Below are positions 1 to 6,634 of a stretch of DNA of 17,256 bases, one piece after another. Every line of letters begins with the position of its first letter. The stretch's first letter is position 1. A model generated the notes under the pieces. It searched no databases, was not told where the DNA came from, and saw only the letters and a program-made list of their open reading frames with translations. The stretch is from contig JAGGYV010000118.1 of NCBI GenBank assembly GCA_021162325.1, forward strand, positions 1 to 17,256, given 5' to 3'. The translations under genes and the position numbers were made by a program. Source of the stretch: Desulfobacteraceae bacterium (lineage in GTDB: Bacteria > Desulfobacterota > Desulfobacteria > Desulfobacterales > Desulfosalsimonadaceae).

Positions 1-125
1 AAAGTTCCACCAAATCTTAAAATTGGCGAGGCGCGCAAATCCTGAGTGATGATTCGTACTTAGCGTACTTTGAAGAGACGAAGGATGCAGCGCAACAAAG
101 AATTTGGACTTTTTACGAAGCCATC
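1..125 (-). repeat. Dispersed inverted-repeat element, copy 1 (left end cut by window)
   Basis: This is one of three related copies; the others are at 10546-10687 and 12212-12363. The left part begins AAAGTTCCACC and the right part ends GGACTTTTTACGAAGCCATC, so the ends are imperfect inverted repeats (AAAGTTCCA against AAAAAGTCCA). Inside, ATCCT (39-43) can pair with AGGAT (82-86), and GTAC-ttagc-GTAC sits near the centre. Read on the minus strand, it starts 8 bases after the stop codon of the aldolase gene. It has no coding capacity and looks like a non-autonomous MITE/REP-type repeat. Confidence 0.75.
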
Positions 126-133
126 ATTTTTTG

Positions 134-931
134 TTATGCGAGAATTCTTAATGCCTCATCGACAGACCCGTTATCAAAAATGATTAAAGCCATGGCTTTA
201 ACCATTTGTGTCGGATTTTTATGCTGAAAGACATTCCGGCCGATAGAGACGCCGGATCCGCCGGCATCAATGGAGCCTTTCACCATTTCCAGAATATCTC
301 TGTCAGAGTCCATCTTTGCCCCGCCGGCAATAACCACAGGGACGGTACAGCCTTCAACAACTTTTGAAAAAGTTTCCGGTGAACCGGTATATGATACCTT
401 TACAATGTCTGCTCCCATTTCGCAACCCACACGAGCGGCATGCTTTACAACCCCAACGTCATATTCATCTTTTATTTTTTCGCCACGCGGATACATCATG
501 GCCAGCAATGGAACACCCCAGTTTCGACAATCATAACTGACTTTTCCAAAATCATTGAGCATTTCTTTTTCCTGCCCATTGCCAATATTAACATGAATTG
601 AAACAGCATCCGCGCCCAATTTAATGGCCTCTTCCACCGAACAAACAAGCGTTTTGGCATCAGGATACATCGACAGAGATGTGGATGCGGACAAATGAAT
701 AATCAAACCGATATCAGAGCCGCCCCCCCGGTGGCCGGCACCGATCAACCCCTTATGCTCAACAATGGCATTGGCACGGCCTTCCGCAACCCGGGCAACC
801 GTTGTTTTGATATCACTAATTCCCTCAATGGGTCCAACCGAAACGCCATGATCAAGCGGTACAATGATGGTTCGACCTGTGTTTCGATCCATAATCCGTT
901 CCATTCGAATGTGTTTGCCGATAATTGTCAT
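134..931 (-). CDS. 2-amino-3,7-dideoxy-D-threo-hept-6-ulosonate (ADTH) synthase / DhnA-type class I aldolase
   Basis: The product has 265 residues and belongs to the archaeal-type class I aldolase family (DhnA/MJ0400-like TIM barrel). Visible motifs are PLDHG (25-29, with Asp27 and His28), MYPRG (146-150) with a probable catalytic Tyr, the Schiff-base Lys178 in IVKVSYTG, and the phosphate-binding SIGRNVFQ (229-236). In this family the enzyme either splits fructose-1,6-bisphosphate or condenses a ketohexose-derived unit with aspartate semialdehyde to make ADTH, the precursor of 3-dehydroquinate in the alternative aromatic pathway known from methanogens and reported in Desulfovibrio. The upstream leader peptide rich in Phe, Tyr and Trp favours the aromatic role; this is inference. 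The ATG at 931 has an AAGGAG ribosome site at 939-944. The partner dehydroquinate synthase II would lie beyond the left edge and cannot be seen. Confidence 0.88.
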   Translation of the reverse strand: MTIIGKHIRMERIMDRNTGRTIIVPLDHGVSVGPIEGISDIKTTVARVAEGRANAIVEHKGLIGAGHRGGGSDIGLIIHLSASTSLSMYPDAKTLVCSVEEAIKLGADAVSIHVNIGNGQEKEMLNDFGKVSYDCRNWGVPLLAMMYPRGEKIKDEYDVGVVKHAARVGCEMGADIVKVSYTGSPETFSKVVEGCTVPVVIAGGAKMDSDRDILEMVKGSIDAGGSGVSIGRNVFQHKNPTQMVKAMALIIFDNGSVDEALRILA

Positions 932-967
932 TTTGTTTCTCCTTTATAATAATTTATTGTTAGTCTC

Positions 968-1110
968 TGAACGAAAACCTCTGAATCTCAGTTGTCATTA
1001 CGAGGAGTGAGGAACGAGCAACGAAGTAATCCCCTGTCTATGATGAGATTGCTTCGGTCGTACCTCCCTCGCAATGACAGAATATTCATAATTGAGAGAC
1101 TTTCCGTTCA
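968..1110. repeat. Palindromic dispersed repeat between attenuator and aldolase gene
   Basis: The outer ends are inverted: TGAACGAAAACCTCT from 968 against TGAACGGAAAGTCTCT read backwards from 1110. A second inverted pair lies inside: TGTCATTACGAGG from 993 against TGTCATTGCGAGG read backwards from 1079. The whole can fold as one long imperfect hairpin. The inner core resembles the GTCATTGCGAGG...CCTCGCAATGAC repeats common in many bacterial genomes. The outer ends resemble those of the repeat at 16903-17065. It would be transcribed as part of the aldolase leader RNA. Confidence 0.7.
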
Positions 1111-1122
1111 ACCAATAGTTAA

Positions 1123-1160
1123 CAAAAAAAGCCGTGGAGAAAAAATCTTCACGGCTTTTA
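1123..1160 (-). terminator. Intrinsic terminator B (second of tandem pair)
   Basis: On the minus strand AAAAGCCGTG (1159-1150) pairs with CACGGCTTTT (1136-1127). After an A/C mismatch the stem continues as AGA/TCT, and a run of seven T follows (1130-1124). The 5' arm could alternatively pair with the 3' arm of terminator A (see 1151-1175), so its formation may be linked to the attenuator. It also works as the last stop for transcripts coming from the PHP gene cluster. Confidence 0.8.
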
Positions 1161-1175
1161 AATAAAAAAAGCCGC
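1151..1175 (-). promoter_or_regulatory. Candidate hairpin linking the two terminators (region 4:5 pairing)
   Basis: In the minus-strand RNA GCGGCUUUU (1175-1167, the 3' arm of terminator A) can pair over nine bases, with one G-U, with AAAAGCCGU (1159-1151, the 5' arm of terminator B). The loop is seven bases (UUUAUUU). This pairing excludes both terminators. It would be available whenever the 5' arm of terminator A is taken up by the antiterminator. The complementarity is seen directly; its use in regulation is inference. Confidence 0.5.
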
Positions 1176-1200
1176 AGGCTTAAGGGCTGCCCGCGGCTTT
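1164..1200 (-). terminator. Attenuator terminator A (regions 3:4)
   Basis: On the minus strand AAAGCCGCGGGC (1200-1189) pairs with GCCTGCGGCTTT (1179-1168) through 12 base pairs including one G-T. The loop has 9 bases, and the stem runs into seven T (1170-1164). It begins 22 bases after the stop codon of the aromatic leader peptide, the spacing and order expected for ribosome-mediated attenuation. Confidence 0.85.
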
Positions 1201-1241
1201 GTGTTTTTAGTTGTTTTACTGACTATCGCACAGGCAGACCC
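1184..1241 (-). promoter_or_regulatory. Predicted antiterminator (region 2:3)
   Basis: In the minus-strand RNA GGGUCUGCCUGUG (1241-1229), which spans the last codons of the leader peptide, can pair with CGCGGGCAGCCC (1195-1184). That gives about 12 base pairs with one bulged U and two G-U pairs. It would block terminator A because it uses the terminator's 5' arm. It should form when a ribosome stalls on the aromatic codons just upstream and leaves this segment free. A folding-energy calculation comparing it with terminator A was not run. Confidence 0.65.
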
Positions 1242-1312
1242 TTGGCGTAAAAATAAAAATAGCTAAAATACCAAAAATAAAATTCAAAATTTATGCCTGT
1301 GTTGTGTTTCAT
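1223..1312 (-). CDS. Aromatic leader peptide of a transcription attenuator
   Basis: This 29-codon ORF is too short for routine gene calling. It runs from ATG at 1312 to TAG at 1223-1225. Residues 8-22 read NFEFYFWYFSYFYFY, followed by AKGLPVR. Six Phe, five Tyr and one Trp fall in 14 consecutive positions (9-22), and there is no other recognisable protein character. It is followed directly by an antiterminator segment and an intrinsic terminator, then by the aldolase/ADTH synthase gene. By analogy with trp, phe and his leaders, ribosome stalling on uncharged aromatic tRNAs would prevent termination. An in-frame TAA two codons upstream fixes the start. The upstream purine-rich stretch (1319-1335) is only a weak ribosome site. 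The peptide itself is probably not functional as a product. Confidence 0.85.
   Translation of the reverse strand: MKHNTGINFEFYFWYFSYFYFYAKGLPVR
1229..1301 (-). promoter_or_regulatory. Predicted pause hairpin (region 1:2)
   Basis: CACAGGCA (1301-1294), within codons 4-7 of the leader peptide, is the exact complement of UGCCUGUG (1236-1229) near its end. It competes for the same segment as the antiterminator, which completes the classic 1:2, 2:3, 3:4 attenuator arrangement. When no ribosome is on the leader, 1:2 would form and leave 3:4 free to terminate. The pairing is seen directly; the role is inferred from known attenuators. Confidence 0.65.
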
Positions 1313-1389
1313 TTTTTACTTGTCTTTTCTTTCTTGTTTTTTTCTTTCTTTTTTTGCGGATAGAATTAAATTTTAAAGATGTGAAAGAT

Positions 1390-1418
1390 AACTTCTACGA
1401 TTCTAAAATATATGTCAA
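1390..1418 (-). promoter_or_regulatory. Possible promoter of the leader/aldolase transcript
   Basis: A perfect -35 hexamer TTGACA lies at 1418-1413 on the minus strand, only a few bases after the PHP gene stop codon and about 100 bases before the leader peptide. No convincing -10 box is present at 17 bases; the best choices are TAGAAG at 15 bases or TATCTT at 22. The element is therefore uncertain. Confidence 0.35.
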
Positions 1419-1423
1419 GTTTT

Positions 1424-2068
1424 TTATACATTTTTAATCAATGCCGCAGCATTTGCCTGCATTGTATCAAAATATTTTTCACTTAAACCAGCACCGCAGA
1501 TGACCTGTTTTGCCAATTCATCGTCAATCAAGTCTCCAGGCGCGTGAGTATCTGTATTAATCACCATTTTTGCGCCGATTTTCTCGGCAAGGCGGACCAC
1601 ATGCCCATTTGTCAGGGAGTGCCCTTTTCGGGCAGTAATTTCCAGCAGCACGTTTTTATCTTTTGCTGCCCGGACATCTGCTTCCGTAATCAGGCCCGGA
1701 TGGGCAAGTATGTCGACACCCGCATCGATGGCCGCACGGTTGGTTCCTTTGGCCACTGGTTCTGCAATGGTTTCTCCGTGAACAATAACAATTTTTGCGC
1801 CCAGGGCCCTTGATTTTAAAATCATATCAGCGATTAAAGACGGGGGGACATGCGTTATTTCAATACCGGGTATTATCTGAATATTTAATACAGGATTCAG
1901 TTCGTTGGCGACTGCAACAAGTCTTGGAATAATAAAATCAATATTTGAAAGGTCTCCATGGTCTGTAATTCCGATTGCGGAAAGGCCCCTATGTTCCGCC
2001 CGTCGGGCCAGTTCAGCCGGGATTAATTCCCCGTCACTGAAAATCGTGTGTGAATGCAGGTCAATCAT
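1424..2068 (-). CDS. PHP-domain metal-dependent phosphoesterase (histidinol-phosphatase-like)
   Basis: The product has 214 residues and is a compact PHP domain. The metal-binding motifs are in order: DLHSHT (His5, His7) with Asp12, TDH (Asp36, His37), PGIE (Glu70), VHGE (His97), AHPG (His123) and NTDTH (Asp173, His175). PHP proteins hydrolyse phosphate esters or phosphodiesters with two or three metal ions. Histidinol phosphate is one possible substrate, but nothing here is specific to histidine synthesis and the true substrate is unknown. The start codon overlaps the stop of the bifunctional nuclease gene by four bases (ATGA), so the two are translationally coupled. No terminator follows before the leader promoter, so transcripts from this cluster would run into the aromatic attenuator. 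Confidence 0.8.
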   Translation of the reverse strand: MIDLHSHTIFSDGELIPAELARRAEHRGLSAIGITDHGDLSNIDFIIPRLVAVANELNPVLNIQIIPGIEITHVPPSLIADMILKSRALGAKIVIVHGETIAEPVAKGTNRAAIDAGVDILAHPGLITEADVRAAKDKNVLLEITARKGHSLTNGHVVRLAEKIGAKMVINTDTHAPGDLIDDELAKQVICGAGLSEKYFDTMQANAAALIKNV

Positions 2069-2562
2069 ACTTTATATTTCCCAAAATCCTCAGGGGACAA
2101 ATCCTTAAGATATTTTTCCCATTTTTTCCCCTGGTCACTGTCATCGACTGTCTCATACTCACCACTTTTAACTTTCAAATTATCAACCACCGTATCATCC
2201 ACAAAAATTTCAGCCTTAAGACGTAATGCCAGTGCAATGGCATCACTCGGGCGCGCATCTAAAATGAATTCATCTGTTGATGAGACACAATAAATTTTCG
2301 CATAAAATGTATTATCTTTCAGGTCACAGACTTCAATTCGTGTCACCTGGGTATTCACTGTTTCAATAAAGTTTTTAAACAAATCATGGGTCATGGGCCG
2401 GTCAAAAGAAATATTCTGTAATACGGACGCAATGGAGGCGGCTTCCAGCAATCCGATCCAGATCGGAATTGAGAAATCTTCATCAACGGAATTCAATATA
2501 AGGATCGGGGCATTTGACGATGGGTCCATTGCCAGGCCGCCGATAATCATTTTATGCAACAT
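2065..2562 (-). CDS. Bifunctional nuclease family protein (DUF151/BFN)
   Basis: The product has 165 residues. Residues 1-130 match the DUF151 fold: the pattern ILILNSVDEDFSIPIWIGLLEA followed later by LDARPSDAIALALR is the family signature. An acidic and lysine-rich tail follows. The family is named for plant and Thermotoga members with DNase/RNase activity, but the bacterial role is poorly defined. The gene overlaps the end of miaB by 11 bases and the start of the PHP gene by 4, so the three form one operon. The ATG at 2562 has a GAAGG site about 8 bases upstream; a second ATG four codons in is less well placed. Confidence 0.85.
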   Translation of the reverse strand: MLHKMIIGGLAMDPSSNAPILILNSVDEDFSIPIWIGLLEAASIASVLQNISFDRPMTHDLFKNFIETVNTQVTRIEVCDLKDNTFYAKIYCVSSTDEFILDARPSDAIALALRLKAEIFVDDTVVDNLKVKSGEYETVDDSDQGKKWEKYLKDLSPEDFGKYKV

Positions 2563-3970
2563 GAAAATGACCTTCTTCTGATTTGAGGTGTTCTATTTGG
2601 GATTTTAATAAAACGCCGAACAGAGAATTGGAAAACGCTTTAACGATTTCCACATTCACAGTTTCCCCTTTTAATGATTCAATGTCAATCACCCATTCAG
2701 GAGAGCCATCAAAATTTACAATCCTGTTTTCTGAAGTTCGGCCGGAAAGCTCAACCGTTTCTGAAGTGGATATGTTTTTCAGCTGATTTTTACTTTCCCC
2801 TTCAATCAAAACAGAAAAAGTCTGGCCGATAAGCGATTGGTTCTTTTTTTTTGTAATCTCTTTCTGCAATGTAAAAAGGCGCTGGAGCCGGTTACGTTTA
2901 ACCGCTGAATTTATTTTATCCGAAAAGCGGGATGCAGGGGCTTCCAGGCGATCAGAATATTCAAACGCAAAAACACTGTCAAATTGCACAGTTTCAATTA
3001 ACCCGAGGGTGTCATTAAAATCCTGTTCCGTTTCCCCTGGAAATCCGACAATAAAATCCGATGTAATCCCAATGCCGGGAGAAACTGCACGAAGTTTTTC
3101 AATCTTTTCCAGATACGCTTCCCTGGTATATTTGCGATTCATTTTGGTTAAAATATGATTTGAACCGGATTGTACCGGTAAATGAATGTGATTGCATACC
3201 TTATTTAATTTACCAAACGATTCAATCAATTGATCGGACAGATCCTTGGGATGGGATGTAACAAACCGGATCCTCTCCAGTCCGTCAATATCATTGACCA
3301 TGGCCAGCAGTTCAGGAAAGGATGTCAAGCCCTCCTTGACACCGTAGCTGTTCACATTCTGCCCTAAAAGCGTGATTTCCTTTAAGCCGGAGTATACCAT
3401 CATCTGGATTTCTTTAATAATGGATTCCGGCTTTCGGCTGATTTCCCGGCCCCGGACATACGGGACCACGCAATAGGTACAATAATTATCACACCCCTGC
3501 ATGATGGTGACAAAATCAGATACTTTTTCTTTTTGAGTTACCGAAATAGCGGGCGACGCGGTTTCATGAATTTTCTCAGAAAACGCAATTCTGACAATCG
3601 GAGACGAAGAATCTTCTATCCTGCTGAGCAAATCAGGCAATTGATTAATGGCATGGGTGCCTAAAACAATATCGATCTGTGGAAACCGTTTAATCAGCTT
3701 TGCACCCTGTTGTTGGGCAACACATCCGGCAACAACTATTTTCAACCGGGTATTCTTTTTTTTTAAATCACTCAGGCGGCCGAGGAAACTATAGACTTTT
3801 TGAACCGCTTTTTCCCTGATCGCACATGTGTTCACGATAATGAGATCTGCATTTGTATATGAATCAACCGATTCATAATTTTTATGTTTTAAAAGCTTCG
3901 CCATCTGACTGGAATCATAAACATTCATCTGGCAGCCGATGGTATTGATAAAAACATTTTTTTTATTCAT
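2552..3970 (-). CDS. miaB: tRNA-2-methylthio-N6-dimethylallyladenosine synthase MiaB
   Basis: The product has 472 residues and is a methylthiotransferase of the radical SAM family that adds a methylthio group to N6-isopentenyladenosine at tRNA position 37. The N-terminal domain carries the three cluster cysteines Cys13 (IGCQMN), Cys49 (NTCA) and Cys83 (AGCVAQ). The radical SAM motif CDNYCTYC gives Cys160, Cys164 and Cys167. LPVQSGSN and the C-terminal TRAM domain (about 380-450) follow. The IGCQMNVYDS start is the MiaB rather than the MtaB or RimO type. It heads a run with the bifunctional nuclease and PHP genes. The ATG at 3970 has no strong ribosome site. Confidence 0.95.
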   Translation of the reverse strand: MNKKNVFINTIGCQMNVYDSSQMAKLLKHKNYESVDSYTNADLIIVNTCAIREKAVQKVYSFLGRLSDLKKKNTRLKIVVAGCVAQQQGAKLIKRFPQIDIVLGTHAINQLPDLLSRIEDSSSPIVRIAFSEKIHETASPAISVTQKEKVSDFVTIMQGCDNYCTYCVVPYVRGREISRKPESIIKEIQMMVYSGLKEITLLGQNVNSYGVKEGLTSFPELLAMVNDIDGLERIRFVTSHPKDLSDQLIESFGKLNKVCNHIHLPVQSGSNHILTKMNRKYTREAYLEKIEKLRAVSPGIGITSDFIVGFPGETEQDFNDTLGLIETVQFDSVFAFEYSDRLEAPASRFSDKINSAVKRNRLQRLFTLQKEITKKKNQSLIGQTFSVLIEGESKNQLKNISTSETVELSGRTSENRIVNFDGSPEWVIDIESLKGETVNVEIVKAFSNSLFGVLLKSQIEHLKSEEGHFHVA

Positions 3971-3978
3971 ATATTATT

Positions 3979-4000
3979 CTTTGTACTTTCTTTGTACTTT
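3979..4000. repeat. Tandem 11-bp duplication upstream of miaB
   Basis: CTTTGTACTTT occurs twice head to tail (3979-3989 and 3990-4000) in the short gap between the DUF4911-like gene and miaB, next to the miaB ribosome-binding region. It may be a simple slippage product. Confidence 0.7.
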
Positions 4001-4014
4001 GTATTTCCCGTTAA

Positions 4015-4239
4015 TTAATCAATTATTTTGCTGACGGGTTCAATTAATATTTCTTTTTTTAATTCATTCAGCACGTCATCGACATCGCCTTCACAGCCGG
4101 GAGCGATATGCAGTTTAATTATAGATGCCTGCCGGTCAATGGTTTCAACCACAGCAATGCCATCATAAGCTTCAAAAATAAATTTTACAAAACCAACTGA
4201 TTTTTTTTCAATAGAATAAAACTTGCTTATTGTCTTCAA
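4015..4239 (-). CDS. Small DUF4911-like protein
   Basis: The product has 74 residues with a strand-rich pattern (VGFVKFIFEAYDGIAVVETID, then IIKLHIAPGCEGDVDDVLNELKKEI) that I recognise as the DUF4911 family found mainly in deltaproteobacteria. Its function is unknown. The conserved APGCE contains the only cysteine (Cys49). The start is TTG at 4239: a GGAG site lies six bases upstream (around 4245-4248), and the nearby ATG is out of frame and stops within four codons. The gene is first in the minus-strand cluster, 45 bases ahead of miaB, so it is probably co-transcribed. There is no signal peptide or membrane segment. Confidence 0.7.
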   Translation of the reverse strand: MKTISKFYSIEKKSVGFVKFIFEAYDGIAVVETIDRQASIIKLHIAPGCEGDVDDVLNELKKEILIEPVSKIID

Positions 4240-4283
4240 AAAATCTCCATATATATAAAAATTTTTAAAAACATACCACCCCG

Positions 4284-4306
4284 GTTTTTATTTTGACAAT
4301 AAAAAC
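4284..4306. promoter_or_regulatory. Perfect inverted repeat in the recJ/DUF4911 divergent promoter
   Basis: GTTTTTATT (4284-4292) and AATAAAAAC (4298-4306) form a perfect 9-bp inverted repeat around TTGAC. The centre plus the next base is TTGACA, a -35-like hexamer for recJ, although no good -10 follows at 17 bases. A dyad over a -35 box between divergent genes suggests an operator. The regulator is not known. Confidence 0.4.
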
Positions 4307-4368
4307 TTCTAAGGGAAATTATCAAAATATCATTGTTTCATAAGGCAGTATAAGTTATATGCCCTTTT

Positions 4369-6099
4369 ATGAAAAAACAAATGGAAATTTTAAGTCCGGA
4401 GGAAGCAACTGTTCAAAACATTCAAAAAAAAACAGGCTACCTCCCGATAACTGCCCGAATTCTGGCAAACCGGAGAATTTCATCAGAAAAATCGATCTCT
4501 GAATTTTTCAACCCGTCACTGCACCATATCCAGTCATTTAAAACCCTGATTGACATGGATAAAGCCGTCGAGCGAATCACCCATGCTATTCTTAAAAATG
4601 AAAAAATACTTGTGTTTGGCGACTACGATGTTGACGGAATTACATCAACAACCATTGTATTTGAGTTTTTAACCGCCGCCGGTGCTGATGTGGTTTACTA
4701 CATACCCCATCGCATCGAAGAAGGATACGGGCTGAACGTCCATCAAATCGAGCATGTTGTTATACCCGGAAAGTTTAATCTGGTTATAACCATTGACTGC
4801 GGATCTTCCAGCCATGAGGCTGTTGACCGGGCCAATCAGGCAGGAATCGACATCATTATTACGGATCATCATACTATTTCCGATTCAATCCCTAAAGCAG
4901 TGGCCGTTGTCAACCCGAAAAGGCATGATTGCCCTTCTGAGTCATCATATTTAGCCGGCGTCGGTGTTGCTTTCTGCCTGCTGATAAGCCTGCGCAAACA
5001 TCTCAGAGACATTGATTTCTGGAAGAACCAACCGGGGCCTGATTTATCGGAACCCAATTTAAAGGCTTTGTGTGATCTGGTTGCCCTGGGGACGGTTGCC
5101 GATATTGTACCGCTGATCCATGAAAACCGGATTATGACAAAGGCTGGGCTGGAAGTTATCAATACCTGCCCGCGACCCGGACTGGATGCATTGATCAAGC
5201 TCAGCGGCATCAATAAATCAACGGTTAACGCAGAAGACATTGCGTTTCGATTAAGCCCCCGCTTAAATGCTGCCGGTCGCATGGATCATGCACAGCTGGC
5301 TGTCCAACTCCTAAATACAAAAGACATTGACGAAGCATTTACAATAGCCAAAACCTTAAATACAATGAACACCCAGCGTCAGGAAATTGAACAGAAAATT
5401 TTCCATCATATCCTGATGTATTTTAAAGAAGAACCGGAACTTACGAATAAAAATGCAGTCATTCTCGGGAAACAGGACTGGCATGAAGGGGTTTTGGGTA
5501 TCGTGGCATCAAAACTGGTGGAAAAGTTTTACCGGCCGGTGATTTTAATCTCTTTTAAGGAAAATGTCGGAAAAGGGTCTGCCCGCAGTATCCCCGGAAT
5601 CAATTTATATGACGCTCTCTGCCAATGCTCGCAATATCTGGAGGGATTTGGCGGACATCCCATGGCGGCGGGTTTAAGCATAAAAAGAGAAAATTTTAAA
5701 GCATTTCAGAACCAGTTTGAAAAAATTATTAAAACAATGACAACCGGACACGTATTAAGACCTATGATGAGAATCGATTGCCGGCTGGATTTTGATATGA
5801 TATCTGATCGGTTAATTGATGAGATCTCTTCATTGCAGCCGTTTGGCCAGGATAATCCGGAACCATTATTTTGCACTGAAAAGGTGGATGTATCATTTTC
5901 AAAAATCATTGGAAAAACGCATCGCCGGCTTACGTTAAGGCAACGCCATTCCAAATCCAACAAAACAGTGAATGCTATCTGGTTCAATGTTGAGGGCGAA
6001 AATTTAAATAAACAATATTTTGATTCAATCGTCTTCAAGATACGCTGGAATCACTGGAATGGGAAAAAGAGCATTCAGGCAATCGTGGAATACGCTTAA
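4369..6099 (+). CDS. recJ: Single-stranded-DNA-specific 5'-3' exonuclease RecJ
   Basis: The product has 576 residues, the usual RecJ length. DHH-family motifs are in order: FGDYDVDG (83-90), TIDCG (141-145), TDHH (165-168), GVGVAF (about 197-202), then RLNAAGRMDHA, and the DHHA1 motif GFGGHPMAAG. The C-terminal 110 residues are the OB-fold region, with QPFGQDNPEPLF. RecJ degrades single-stranded DNA 5' to 3' in RecF-pathway recombination and in mismatch and base-excision repair. The ATG at 4369 lacks a clear ribosome site, and an in-frame TAA at 4351-4353 rules out a longer protein. An ATG four codons later is the only near alternative. The gene is transcribed away from the DUF4911/miaB cluster. 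Confidence 0.95.
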   Translation: MKKQMEILSPEEATVQNIQKKTGYLPITARILANRRISSEKSISEFFNPSLHHIQSFKTLIDMDKAVERITHAILKNEKILVFGDYDVDGITSTTIVFEFLTAAGADVVYYIPHRIEEGYGLNVHQIEHVVIPGKFNLVITIDCGSSSHEAVDRANQAGIDIIITDHHTISDSIPKAVAVVNPKRHDCPSESSYLAGVGVAFCLLISLRKHLRDIDFWKNQPGPDLSEPNLKALCDLVALGTVADIVPLIHENRIMTKAGLEVINTCPRPGLDALIKLSGINKSTVNAEDIAFRLSPRLNAAGRMDHAQLAVQLLNTKDIDEAFTIAKTLNTMNTQRQEIEQKIFHHILMYFKEEPELTNKNAVILGKQDWHEGVLGIVASKLVEKFYRPVILISFKENVGKGSARSIPGINLYDALCQCSQYLEGFGGHPMAAGLSIKRENFKAFQNQFEKIIKTMTTGHVLRPMMRIDCRLDFDMISDRLIDEISSLQPFGQDNPEPLFCTEKVDVSFSKIIGKTHRRLTLRQRHSKSNKTVNAIWFNVEGENLNKQYFDSIVFKIRWNHWNGKKSIQAIVEYA

Positions 6100-6208
6100 A
6101 TATGAATTCCATGATTTTTTACTTGAAAACATGAATGGTTGAGATTAATATTATTATTTTTTAATTATAAAATTTATTGCTATTATCTCATTTAAAAAGG
6201 GACTCCTA

Positions 6209-6634
6209 ATGTCAAAAAAATTTCGACCCAGTAACCTTGGTGAATCCAAAATCATCTCTAAGATTGTATCATCAAAAGAATATGAGCGTAGAAAATCCAT
6301 TAATGCCGTTGGTGAACGACCGGAAGAATTAAGCAATCATATCGCTATGAAACTGGTTGAAAATGATCTGGTGGAAACCACCAATAAAAATTCTCTGGAA
6401 GAACAGATCACCCATTGCCTTGAAAAACTGATTCACGCGGATGACTTTGATGTTGATTATCAAATCGCCCCCTATCGGAATCTTGTCTCAAACCCGAATA
6501 TTGTCAGTATTTATGTCACTTCATTTGTTATTGAAAAGCTGATTAACCACAAAGACACGATTGATGTTTTTGGATCTGATGAAGAAATCTACTCCTGCAT
6601 TCATAAACAGGTGCAAAAATTTCTTTCAAAATAA
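6209..6634 (+). CDS. Conserved-looking hypothetical protein, 141 residues
   Basis: I do not recognise a family. The product is a charged, soluble protein: a basic N-terminus (MSKKFRPSNLGESKIISK...EYERRKSIN), a helical middle with repeated acidic patches (LVENDLVETTNKNSLEEQ), and a C-terminal region with HADDFDVDY, SIYVTSFVIEKLINH and FGSDEEIYSCIHKQVQKFL. It has no signal peptide and no metal motif. The ATG at 6209 has AAAAGGGA (about 6196-6203) as ribosome site. The stop TAA shares one base with the ATG of the RNase Z-like gene, so the two are translationally coupled and probably act in the same process. Base use matches its neighbours. Confidence 0.75.
   Translation: MSKKFRPSNLGESKIISKIVSSKEYERRKSINAVGERPEELSNHIAMKLVENDLVETTNKNSLEEQITHCLEKLIHADDFDVDYQIAPYRNLVSNPNIVSIYVTSFVIEKLINHKDTIDVFGSDEEIYSCIHKQVQKFLSK

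Noticed and set aside
134..931. Reading the aldolase as a glycolytic fructose-bisphosphate aldolase
   Set aside because: The fold allows it and sequence alone cannot exclude it, but an aromatic-rich leader attenuator upstream makes the ADTH synthase role more likely.
1123..1200. Taking the two terminators only as the end of the PHP operon
   Set aside because: They lie more than 220 bases after the PHP stop, and directly behind the aromatic leader peptide whose RNA can pair with the first of them.
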